Shown here in pieces: positions 24,333-32,047 of a stretch of 64,000 bases of DNA (within the stretch, counting starts at the first letter, position 1; each line of letters begins with the position of its first letter). The notes beneath the pieces are model-generated. The model did not search any database, was not told the DNA's origin, and saw only the letters and a program-made list of their open reading frames with translations. A program made the position numbers and the translations under genes. Location: NCBI RefSeq assembly GCF_014643735.1, contig NZ_BMKA01000002.1, positions 620,001 to 684,000 on the forward strand. Reading direction: 5' to 3'. This DNA is from Neptunicoccus cionae. GTDB taxonomy: Bacteria; Pseudomonadota; Alphaproteobacteria; Rhodobacterales; Rhodobacteraceae.

Positions 24333-25293
24333 TTTCCTGTACCAACTGCTGCTCTCCTTTGACGCAACCCTGCGGATTGCAACGCCCCTGATGCTCTGCG
24401 CGATGGCAGGGATATTCTCTGAACGCTCCGGCATCGTGGACATCTCGCTCGAAGGCAAATTGCTCTCCGGTGCCTTTGTTGCCGCCGCCGTCGCTGCGGT
24501 GACCGGATCTGCATGGCTGGGCCTCGGCTGTGCCATGCTGGCGGGGATTTTCATGTCCCTGATCCACGGTTTTGCCTGTATCACCCACAAGGGCGATCAG
24601 GTGGTGTCCGGTGTCGCCATCAACATCTTGGCCAGCGGGTTAACCATTGTGCTGGGCATTGCGCTGTTCAAACGGGGTGGACAGACGCCCTCCCTGCCGC
24701 GCGATGACCGTTTCACCCCGATTGAATGGTGGGGCGTGGATATGATGGACAGCGTTCCTGTTATCGGCACCATCTACCGGCAACTGATTTCGGGCCACAA
24801 CATGCTGGTCTATGTGGCACTGCTCGCCGTGCCGTTGACTGCTTTTATCCTCTACCGCTCCCGCTTTGGCCTGCGCCTGCGCGCCGTTGGCGAAGTTCCC
24901 GAGGCTGTGGATTCCGCTGGTATTTCCGTCACATGGCTGCGCTACCGTGCCTTGATCGTAGGCGGCGCCCTCTGCGGTATTGCCGGCGCGTATCTGTCCA
25001 TCGCACAGGGCGGCAATTTTGTACGCGAGATGTCCGCAGGCAAAGGCTATATCGCGCTGGCTGCTGTTATCTTTGGCAACTGGAAACCGCTCAGCGCCTT
25101 TATGGCCTGCCTGATGTTCGGCTTCCTAGAGGCCGCGACAACCCGTCTGGAAGGCGTAGACCTGCCCCTGATCGGCGAAGTGCCGACGCAACTGATGCTC
25201 GCGATGCCCTATGTGCTGACCGTGCTTTTGCTGGCAGGTTTCATCGGCAAACCGCGCCCGCCTGCGGCCATCGGCAAGCCCTACCACAAATAG
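24325..25293 (+). CDS. ABC importer permease (nucleoside type), second
   Basis: 322 aa from the ATG at 24325, inside the end of the first permease. The frame opens 11 codons earlier, but that extension overlaps the neighbour without family similarity. Motifs: RIATPLMLCAMAGIFSERSGIVDISLEGKLLSGAF (the ERSGIVDISLEG pattern is diagnostic), HGFACITHKGDQVVSGVAINILASG, GLRLRAVGEVPEAVDSAGISV (coupling loop), and GYIALAAVIFGNWKP. Together with the first permease it forms the heterodimeric channel. It ends the nucleoside operon; a hairpin overlaps its stop. Confidence 0.92.
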   Translation: MADFLYQLLLSFDATLRIATPLMLCAMAGIFSERSGIVDISLEGKLLSGAFVAAAVAAVTGSAWLGLGCAMLAGIFMSLIHGFACITHKGDQVVSGVAINILASGLTIVLGIALFKRGGQTPSLPRDDRFTPIEWWGVDMMDSVPVIGTIYRQLISGHNMLVYVALLAVPLTAFILYRSRFGLRLRAVGEVPEAVDSAGISVTWLRYRALIVGGALCGIAGAYLSIAQGGNFVREMSAGKGYIALAAVIFGNWKPLSAFMACLMFGFLEAATTRLEGVDLPLIGEVPTQLMLAMPYVLTVLLLAGFIGKPRPPAAIGKPYHK

Positions 25294-25312
25294 GCCGCGA
25301 CCTGCGGCCTAT
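25290..25312. terminator. Hairpin at the meeting point of two convergent genes
   Basis: ATAGGCCGC-GACCT-GCGGCCTAT, a perfect 9-bp stem that covers both stop codons (permease + and HD protein -). There is no T-run on either side, so termination may need Rho or be incomplete. Confidence 0.5.
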
Positions 25313-25881
25313 CCCTTCATCCTTGCGCGGGTCTTTTCATCAAGCAACGGCCGCAGCGTCTGTAACAACGGGTGGCCGTCCATATAGCGCTGCCCGTACT
25401 TCAGATTAAAGCCATAGTCGAAATCCGCCGGATTGCGCCCCTGCGTGTGCTGTAAAATCGTCTCCAGCTTATCGAGCCCTTTGATAAGACGCGCCTCGGG
25501 ACTGGCGGCGTTTTCGTATTCGTCCCACAGCTCCAGCAAGCCGTCGATCTGTTCGCGCGGCAACCCTTCCAGCAGACTGACAAAATCTGCCCGCTCCCCG
25601 GCCCCTTTATCGCTGGTTTGTTCAGTCGCGGGAATATCGCCCGAAACGGCTTCGCCCAGATCATGCAGCACCGACAGCTTCAGCAGTCGCGCGATATCCA
25701 GCCCGTCGCATTGATCCTCAAACACCAGAACCCAAAGACACAACCGCCAAGTATGGGCAGCCGTGCTTTCCGGCCGCCCCTTCGCGGTAAAGCCCGAACG
25801 GAACACATCCTTCAGCGCCTCCGCCCGCTCCAGTACCGCCAACCGCGCCTCTGCTTCAATGTTCCACAAATACTCAGACAT
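25309..25881 (-). CDS. HD-domain phosphohydrolase (YfbR/HDDC2-like)
   Basis: 190 aa. An HD metal site is visible: RPESTAAHTWRLCLW (first His), SVLHDLGEAVSGDIPA (HD pair plus Glu-Ala), and a later LIKGLDKLETILQ Asp, as in 5'-deoxynucleotidases of the YfbR/HDDC2 group. Substrate not certain. The start at 25881 overlaps the amidase stop by 8 bp. Its first residues, MSEYLWNIEAEA, are encoded by a short repeat found in two intergenic sites of this window (28972 and 42328), so the true N-terminus may have been rewritten by the repeat or lie further in. Its place opposite a nucleoside operon fits nucleotide metabolism but may be chance. Confidence 0.82.
   Translation of the reverse strand: MSEYLWNIEAEARLAVLERAEALKDVFRSGFTAKGRPESTAAHTWRLCLWVLVFEDQCDGLDIARLLKLSVLHDLGEAVSGDIPATEQTSDKGAGERADFVSLLEGLPREQIDGLLELWDEYENAASPEARLIKGLDKLETILQHTQGRNPADFDYGFNLKYGQRYMDGHPLLQTLRPLLDEKTRARMKG
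25853..25876 (-). repeat. Dispersed 24-bp repeat, NIEA type (copy within the HD gene start)
   Basis: Read on the minus strand: TGAGTATTTGTGG then AACATTGAAGC. It is identical over all 24 bp to 28972-28995 and differs at one base from 42328-42351. Here it is translated as EYLWNIEA at residues 3-10 of the HD protein. Confidence 0.9.
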
Positions 25882-27307
25882 GCCGGACATTCGGATCAAT
25901 CGGCCCCTTTGGCAGGTTCAAAGCCCGCTCCAGCGCCAAGCCAACCTGCAACACCAAAGCATCCCCTTTGGGCGGCCCAACCAGTTGAATTCCAATCGGC
26001 ATACCGGATTTGGTAAAGCCTGCAGGCATCGCCAGCGCAGGCAAGGCTGCGGTGGTGGCGAGGAAAGAAAAACGCAGCCAATCGACATAATCTGTCAGTT
26101 CCTGACCGTCGACGACCGTTGGGTATTCCTGCTCTACCAGCGTTGGCTCCAATCCGACAACCGGAATGGCCAGCACGTCATGGTCCTGTAGGAACTCGCG
26201 CATCTGGTGATAAACCTCGGTACGCCCGCGCTGTGCCAGATAGATGTCATGGCTGGACTGGTTTACGCCCACCGCGATGTTTTCTTGCAAGGTGCGTTTG
26301 AAATGTTTCTTCACCTCGTCAGGCACAAAGTTGTTCACAGCGCCATAGTGCATCCCCCGCAAAGCCACGTAACTGTCATAGAGCGCGGGTGTTTCCGGAC
26401 AGCCTTCCTCCACCCGCATACCAGCCCTTTCGGCCGTTTTCATCGCGCCCTCCAGAATATCGCGGATCTCTCGCTCTACCGGTGCAAAGCCCCCCTGATC
26501 GGCACTGAACGCGATACGGATGTCATTCTTTTCCTGCTTTACGGCCTCCTGAAAAGAAACTTCCGGCGCATGAAGGCTGATCGGCATGCGCGGGTCAAAC
26601 CCAGTCATCGCATCCAGAAACAGCGCCACATCTTCTACATCCCGCGCCATCGGCCCGTTGATCCCTTCGTTCAGGAAACCCGCAGGACCCGGACCACCGC
26701 CCGCCCGTCCCGGTGTCGGGCGAAACCCGCAAACACCACAGTACCCCGCAGGGGTGCGCAGCGAACCGGCCAGATCAGACCCCGAACTCAGCCATGTTTC
26801 CCCCGCTGCCAAGGATGCCGCCGCACCGCCGGATGAGCCACCTGCATTCTTGCGCGTGTCCCACGGGTTGCGGGTATAGCCGAACACCTCGTTGAAGGTA
26901 TTCCCACCCGCCCCAAATTCTGGCGTGTTGGTCTTGCCGGTAATCACCGCGCCGCGGTTTTCCATCATTTCAACCAGCGGGCTGCTGACAGGCGAAACAT
27001 AATCCTTCATCCCCAAGGATCCCATCGTGGTCACAACGCCGCCCACTTCGTTCAAATCCTTGATCCCCACGGGCAAACCACCCAGCCAACCCGGATCGCT
27101 TTGATCTGCGTTGCTGGCGGTTTCGGCCTGCGCATACGCCCGCCCGCGGCACTGGGTTACGGTGGCATTGATCGCTGGCCCCACCGCATCTATCCGCGTG
27201 TAGGCCGCGTCGAGCAGTTCTTTTGAAGATACCTCCCTACGCTTCAACAGGCCCACCACCTCGCGTGCGGTTTTTCCACAAAGCTCCGGTCCGGTAAATT
27301 CAGCCAT
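25874..27307 (-). CDS. Amidase (amidase-signature family)
   Basis: 477 aa. The Ser-cisSer-Lys triad is in place: Lys in GLPVGIKDLNEVGG, the glycine/serine-rich GGSSGGAAASLAAGETWLSSGSDLAGSLRTPA with the cis-Ser and the nucleophilic Ser in SDLAGS. SPLVEMMENRGAVITGKTNTPEFGAGGNTFNEVFG is also typical. Family members hydrolyse amides, ureas or Glu-tRNA(Gln) partners; this one lacks a GatB/GatC neighbour, so it is a catabolic amidase of unknown substrate. It is the first gene of a two-gene unit with the HD protein. Confidence 0.9.
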   Translation of the reverse strand: MAEFTGPELCGKTAREVVGLLKRREVSSKELLDAAYTRIDAVGPAINATVTQCRGRAYAQAETASNADQSDPGWLGGLPVGIKDLNEVGGVVTTMGSLGMKDYVSPVSSPLVEMMENRGAVITGKTNTPEFGAGGNTFNEVFGYTRNPWDTRKNAGGSSGGAAASLAAGETWLSSGSDLAGSLRTPAGYCGVCGFRPTPGRAGGGPGPAGFLNEGINGPMARDVEDVALFLDAMTGFDPRMPISLHAPEVSFQEAVKQEKNDIRIAFSADQGGFAPVEREIRDILEGAMKTAERAGMRVEEGCPETPALYDSYVALRGMHYGAVNNFVPDEVKKHFKRTLQENIAVGVNQSSHDIYLAQRGRTEVYHQMREFLQDHDVLAIPVVGLEPTLVEQEYPTVVDGQELTDYVDWLRFSFLATTAALPALAMPAGFTKSGMPIGIQLVGPPKGDALVLQVGLALERALNLPKGPIDPNVRHV

Positions 27308-27516
27308 AGTTCGTTCCTTTCAATTGTTTTGACCAACTGTGCGAAGCCTGATGAAACCTGTCCACCGCAAAATGCGATTTCCCGTCTGAGTGGACTTACA
27401 GCCCGCAATCTGCATTCGATTGCATTATTCTTTTGCCCTTACGGGCCGACCCGCCGTAGGCTCGGTTGCGAACCTAAGGTCCGACTACGAAAAGTCCGGC
27501 GCAGAAAGGAGCGAAC

Positions 27517-28185
27517 ATGCGACACACCCCAAAATCCATGTGGTCCCTTGAAACACTAGGGCGCACGCGGCTGTCCCGTTATTTTTTCCTGCGCGATTTC
27601 ATGCATTCCGAAATCAGTGCGTTTCACGGCATTCCCAATATTCCGGATAATCCCGATGCCGTGATCACGGCGGGTCAGGCACTGGCGCAAAACCTGCTTG
27701 ATCCCCTAGTGGAAACATTCGGGCCCATCACGATCCGCTCCGGCTACCGCTCTGCGCTTTTGAATAAATTCGGTAACGACAACAAGCTGAATTGCTCGCG
27801 CAATGAAGTCAACGGCGCCTCGCGGATTTGGGAGCGAACCGACCCACACGGCAACAGCGGCGCTTGTGCAACGATCGTGATCCCTTGGTTTGCCGATCAA
27901 TACGATCAGGGCCGTGACTGGCGCGATATGGCTTATTGGATCCACGATCATCTGGACTATCACGAACAGTATTTCTTCCCCAAACTCGCCGCCCTGAACC
28001 TGACGTGGCGGGACAACCCTGCGCGCCGCGTTCTCAGCTACATTTCCCCCAAAGGCACACTGGTGGCCAGCGGTGCAGAGCCTTCAGAGACGCTCAACGA
28101 ACGGCGCAACCGTTACGCCGACTTTCCTCCATTCCGCGCTATAAAATATCCGCCTCTGCCAGCGCTACTAAACCGATCGACCTAA
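27517..28185 (+). CDS. Peptidase M15-like protein with altered metal site
   Basis: 222 aa, no signal peptide. The pattern FFLRDFMHSEISAFHGIPNIPDNPDAVITAG...LLDPLVETFGPITIRSGYRS matches the M15A (D-Ala-D-Ala carboxypeptidase-like) fold, and DPHGNSGACATIVI lines up with the family's S-x-H-x-x-G-x-A-x-D-I zinc motif. The His is kept, but Thr stands where the zinc-ligand Asp should be, so hydrolase activity is doubtful. A conserved-looking tail (DHLDYHEQYFFPKLAALNLTW) follows. I recall similar proteins of unknown role in other Rhodobacteraceae. A good AGAAAGGAG ribosome site supports this start. The SDR gene begins 14 bp later. Confidence 0.65.
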   Translation: MRHTPKSMWSLETLGRTRLSRYFFLRDFMHSEISAFHGIPNIPDNPDAVITAGQALAQNLLDPLVETFGPITIRSGYRSALLNKFGNDNKLNCSRNEVNGASRIWERTDPHGNSGACATIVIPWFADQYDQGRDWRDMAYWIHDHLDYHEQYFFPKLAALNLTWRDNPARRVLSYISPKGTLVASGAEPSETLNERRNRYADFPPFRAIKYPPLPALLNRST

Positions 28186-28199
28186 AGAAGGATCACCCG

Positions 28200-28964
28200 A
28201 TGACATTGCCCCGCACCCCGTGCTTCCGTCTTGACGGCAAACGCGCCCTTGTCACGGGCGGCACCTCCGGCATCGGGCTCGGCTGCGCTGTAGCACTCGC
28301 CGAGCACGGCGCGGAAGTAACTCTTGGCGCGCGAGATGCCGCACGAATGGAAGGTGCCGCGGCTGAAATGCGTGCGCACGACTGGCAGGTTAAGACCCTG
28401 TCACTGGATGTGTCAGACGTCGCAACGACCCAAGCGCAAGTTGCAGAGCACGGCCCGTTTGACATACTGGTGAACTCCGCCGGTTTCGCACGCCATGCCC
28501 CCGCACTCGATACAACCGAAGCGGATTTCGACGCGATGACAGACCTGAACGCGAAGGGGGCCTATTTTCTGGCGCAAGCCGTCGCAAAGGGATTAATCGC
28601 CGCCGGAAAACCCGGCTCCATCATCCAGATCTCATCGCAAATGGCCCATGTGGGTGGACAGGAACGGGCGGTCTATTGCGGTTCGAAACATGCGGTCGAA
28701 GGGTACACCAAGGCGCAAGCGATCGAATGGGGCCCCCATGGTATCCGCGTCAATACCATCTGTCCGACCTTCATCCGCACCCCGCTCACCGAACAAACTT
28801 TCAAAAGACCCGAGCTGGTCGCATGGATCGAAGACAAAATCAAACTTGGCAGGATCGGCGAAGTGGAAGACATCATGGGCGCTACCGTTTTCCTCGCCTC
28901 CGAAGCTTCCGCCCTGATCACCGGCAGTTCCTTGTTGATAGACGGGGGCTGGACCGCCGACTGA
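28200..28964 (+). CDS. Short-chain dehydrogenase/reductase
   Basis: 254 aa. A classical SDR: nucleotide-binding TGGTSGIGLG near the N-terminus, NSAG (a variant of NNAG), the catalytic Ser in IIQISSQMAH, Y159-x-x-x-K163 (YCGSK), and the C-terminal ITGSSLLIDGGWTAD. GARDAARM after beta-2 suggests NADP(H) preference, though weakly. The frame is open 88 codons upstream, but the ATG at 28200 behind GAAGGATCACC starts the fold. The LacI-type regulator follows 46 bp later, so the SDR probably belongs to a sugar or polyol pathway under its control. Substrate unknown. Confidence 0.9.
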   Translation: MTLPRTPCFRLDGKRALVTGGTSGIGLGCAVALAEHGAEVTLGARDAARMEGAAAEMRAHDWQVKTLSLDVSDVATTQAQVAEHGPFDILVNSAGFARHAPALDTTEADFDAMTDLNAKGAYFLAQAVAKGLIAAGKPGSIIQISSQMAHVGGQERAVYCGSKHAVEGYTKAQAIEWGPHGIRVNTICPTFIRTPLTEQTFKRPELVAWIEDKIKLGRIGEVEDIMGATVFLASEASALITGSSLLIDGGWTAD

Positions 28965-28971
28965 CCTGCAC

Positions 28972-28995
28972 GCTTCAATGTTCCACAAATACTCA
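28972..28995 (-). repeat. Dispersed 24-bp repeat, NIEA type (intergenic copy)
   Basis: Identical at all 24 positions to 25853-25876. It fills most of the 46-bp gap between the SDR stop and the regulator start; GAGG of the regulator's ribosome site begins just after it. Confidence 0.9.
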
Positions 28996-29010
28996 TAAAG
29001 AGGTCCGCGC

Positions 29011-30045
29011 ATGCCAAACGACAAGATTACATCCCTTGATGTCGCAAAACGTGCCGGCGTGTCCCAATCCGCCGTCAGCCGCGTGTTTACCAAAGGGGCT
29101 TCGGCCAGCCAGAAGACGATTGATAAGGTCAGGAAGGCGGCCAAGGAACTGGGGTACCGCCCCAATGTTCTGGCACGTTCGCTGATTACTGGTCGCTCGC
29201 GGATCATCGGGCTGGTGGTCGCCTATCTGGATAACTATTTCTATCCCGTCGCGCTGCAAAAACTGTCCAACGCACTGAAGGAGGAAGGCTATCACGTGAT
29301 GGTTTTCATGGCCTCTGACACCACTAAGGATATTGAACGGGTGGTGGATGAAATGCTGGATTATCAGGTGGATGCCATCGTCGCAGCCTCGGTTCCTTTG
29401 TCATCGGATCTTGCGGGGCGCTGCCGCGATGAAGGCATCCCGCTGGTATTTTTCAACCGCTCGCAAGACGGCGACAACTTGACCAGCGTTACTGCGGACA
29501 ATTTCGCCGGAGGCCGAGAGATTGCAAGGTTTCTGGCAGCCCACCGGCCTGAACGGATCGGCTATATTGCAGGGTTTGAAGGGGCCTCGACACAACGGGA
29601 CCGCGAAGCCGGTTTTCTGCGCGGTCTGGAGGAAGCCGGACGCGAGGTATCGAGCCGGACCGTTGGTAATTTCTGCTCGGACGGGGCGCGGGCGGCGGCG
29701 CTGGCGATGTTTTCAGCACCCCAACATCCCGACGCTGTTTTTGTGGCGAATGACCACATGGCTTTCGCGGTGATGGACGTGTTGCGGAGCGATTTGCACC
29801 TTTCCGTTCCCGGGGATGTGATCCTTGTAAGCTACGACGATGTGCCCCCGGCGGTTTGGGCGGGTTACAGTCTGACCACAGTACGCCAAAGGACGAGCCG
29901 TATGGTTGAGGAGACAGTCAGGGTACTGATGAATGCCATCGAAACCGGAGAAGCGCCTCCGGTGAACATCAAGATCGCGGGCCCCTTGATTGTCCGAGGG
30001 TCTGCCCCTGCACCGCTTGGATGGACAAATTGGGCGCAGGTTTAG
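29011..30045 (+). CDS. LacI-family transcriptional regulator
   Basis: 344 aa. The N-terminal helix-turn-helix (SLDVAKRAGVSQSAVSRVFTKGASASQKTIDKVRKAAKELGYRPN, with the hinge helix ARSLITGRS after it) is followed by a periplasmic-binding-protein-like effector domain (RIIGLVVAYLDNYFYPVALQKL, VANDHMAFAVMDVLRS, VILVSYDDVPPAVW). It probably senses a sugar or related metabolite and controls the SDR and perhaps genes outside the pair. No clear operator was found by eye. RBS AAGAGG. Confidence 0.93.
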   Translation: MPNDKITSLDVAKRAGVSQSAVSRVFTKGASASQKTIDKVRKAAKELGYRPNVLARSLITGRSRIIGLVVAYLDNYFYPVALQKLSNALKEEGYHVMVFMASDTTKDIERVVDEMLDYQVDAIVAASVPLSSDLAGRCRDEGIPLVFFNRSQDGDNLTSVTADNFAGGREIARFLAAHRPERIGYIAGFEGASTQRDREAGFLRGLEEAGREVSSRTVGNFCSDGARAAALAMFSAPQHPDAVFVANDHMAFAVMDVLRSDLHLSVPGDVILVSYDDVPPAVWAGYSLTTVRQRTSRMVEETVRVLMNAIETGEAPPVNIKIAGPLIVRGSAPAPLGWTNWAQV

Positions 30046-30200
30046 CGCGCAAGCGAAAACCTTTCCAAATCCTTAACCTTGAAGCTTCATATATCACGCG
30101 TCTTGTATGACGCTTCATATTTGCAGGGTCATCGCTTTTACCGTTTCCATTCAGACCCTTGCAAAATCCCATCTCACTCCACCATCCAACTCACACAAAA

Positions 30201-30234
30201 AAGACGCCCCGAATTCCTTCGGAGCGTCTTTAAT
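30201..30234. terminator. Bidirectional intrinsic terminator
   Basis: AAGACGCCCCGAA-TTCC-TTCGGAGCGTCTT (one mismatch) is flanked by an A-run before and TTTAATCTTT after. It sits between the LacI-type gene (+) and the DUF4331 gene (-). Confidence 0.85.
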
Positions 30235-30265
30235 CTTTAACGGCTTTTAACCATTAATGCCGTGA

Positions 30266-31816
30266 TCAGTTCGGGGAACCAGCCAACGGAGTGTTCAGGT
30301 ACGGGAACACATTCTGCAATTCCGCAGCACTGATCGGTGCTCCATCCGTAAACGGAGCGTTTCCGACAGGCGCATCTTCCGGATCACACAGACCCAGATT
30401 GATCAGATCGCTTTCTTCGTCTTCAACCGCGCCATCGACGCCCAATTCGGCACCCAGCGGCACAGGATGACACAAGGCACCCATCACCACGCGCAGCGCG
30501 ATATCCACGACATCGTCGCCAGGGCGACGGCCATTTGGAAAGCCAGCCAGATCCTCGGCAACAACACCGTAAGGATGCTGACGGTTCCGCCATGTCGGCT
30601 CTACTGCTGTGTTCAGACGCAGCATTTCGGACCCGACGACGCCCGCAGGTTGGTTAAAACCCGGAAAACCTGTCAAGAAAGCGGTTACCAGATCCTGACG
30701 TGGGAAATTCGACGGCGCAATGTCACTATCCGCACCGACTGCATCGCGAAACAATGCGTCCAGCAGATAGGGCAAGGACGGATTGGTCACGTATTTCGCA
30801 AACTGGCTGTCGTGCTTGGGTTTGGAACCGTTGAATTTGTCCTTGTCCGGCAGGCCGATTACTACTTCGTTAACCAGCGGGTTGGACAGACGGGATACCT
30901 GCTGCATGTTCCCTTTGCCTTTACCCTTGCCGTTGCCTGGAACGCTGGCAGTGGTCCAGGCGCCGATCACCACTTCGTCGTCAGTCGTGATACATTTGGT
31001 AGGCAGTTCAATCGCCAGGGACGTCACGTTCGCCTTGCCGACCAGATCATCGTTTTCACGGGACTGCTCGATACCACCAGGAAACGCGTCTCCGTCCAGC
31101 GGAACAAGGTTCACCAGATCAAAAATCTCACCCAAATTCACCGCGAAGGCTTCAGCACGTTGACCGGCAAACACCCGGCCATCCTGCTTGCAGCCCGGAA
31201 TTTTTACGTCGTAAATGTAGCTGTTCGCATAGGCTGCATAATCGGGAATTGTCTTGTTCCCCACATTATCCAGCGGCTTGGTGAACTCGGTCATCCCAGA
31301 GGCAGAGCGCAGCGTTTTGGTTTTACCGCCGTTGCGATGCCCTTTCTTAAGGGTCAGGGAATAAGCTTCGTGTTCGCCCAGATTGCTTGTGCTTGCAGCA
31401 CTGATTGGCCCAACCGCCCGCAAAGGTACGGCGATTTTCTTGTCACCGACTGGCACACGGATATGCTTGCCATTCTTGACCAACGTATTGGTAAAGCGGA
31501 ACTGAAAGCTCAGGTCTTCCTTGGCGTCGCCGTCGTTGTCGATGTGAATTTCATAAACAGCATCTTCATCCATTGTGAAGTAATTTGGGCCTCCGTAGGG
31601 CGCTTGCAACGGCTGGTAGTTGGCTATGAATGTCACATAGTCCTTGCGACCACGCTCATAGGAACGGAACACATAGAAATCTGTGGCGTCCACTTTGGGC
31701 ATCTTCGCGATCTGCGGCGCCTCTCTGTGGGAAGCAGCATTTACGCCGAACCCGACAGAAGCTGCAAGTGCCGTTGCGGCCAGCCCCTTAGCAATTAGGT
31801 ATGTATTGAATTTCAT
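30266..31816 (-). CDS. Secreted DUF4331 protein
   Basis: 516 aa. A signal peptide (about 1-27, ending VNA) is followed by ASHREAPQIAKMPKVDATDFYVFRSYE, the opening of DUF4331, and NYQPLQAPYGGPNYFTMDEDAVYEIHIDNDGDAKEDLSFQFRF; the whole chain belongs to this family. The acidic NDGD and DATD clusters suggest calcium binding. The function of the family is not known. GGGAGG precedes the start. It stands alone between a terminator and the oxoprolinase gene. Confidence 0.88.
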   Translation of the reverse strand: MKFNTYLIAKGLAATALAASVGFGVNAASHREAPQIAKMPKVDATDFYVFRSYERGRKDYVTFIANYQPLQAPYGGPNYFTMDEDAVYEIHIDNDGDAKEDLSFQFRFTNTLVKNGKHIRVPVGDKKIAVPLRAVGPISAASTSNLGEHEAYSLTLKKGHRNGGKTKTLRSASGMTEFTKPLDNVGNKTIPDYAAYANSYIYDVKIPGCKQDGRVFAGQRAEAFAVNLGEIFDLVNLVPLDGDAFPGGIEQSRENDDLVGKANVTSLAIELPTKCITTDDEVVIGAWTTASVPGNGKGKGKGNMQQVSRLSNPLVNEVVIGLPDKDKFNGSKPKHDSQFAKYVTNPSLPYLLDALFRDAVGADSDIAPSNFPRQDLVTAFLTGFPGFNQPAGVVGSEMLRLNTAVEPTWRNRQHPYGVVAEDLAGFPNGRRPGDDVVDIALRVVMGALCHPVPLGAELGVDGAVEDEESDLINLGLCDPEDAPVGNAPFTDGAPISAAELQNVFPYLNTPLAGSPN

Positions 31817-31910
31817 TTTTCCCTCCCAAATCTCACCTCCCCGGAAGTAGGAAGGTGGCGGCGCGGCGAGCTAACTCTACGTCAACCGCATGAGAGAGAT
31901 ACGGGGCATG

Positions 31911-31930
31911 GATCAAATCGGATCAAATCG
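31911..31930. repeat. 10-bp tandem duplication upstream of the DUF4331 gene
   Basis: GATCAAATCG occurs twice back to back, about 95 bp upstream of the DUF4331 start codon. It could be a tandem regulator site or a chance slip duplication. Confidence 0.5.
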
Positions 31931-32047
31931 GTTCCATCACGAAACCGTGACCCATGTAATCCAGCACATTCTGCCTGTGCCGCGGACCGATCGCAAGAGA
32001 GGCAACTTTCGCTGCCTCCCCTGCTTCACTACCGTCGTTACAGCGGG

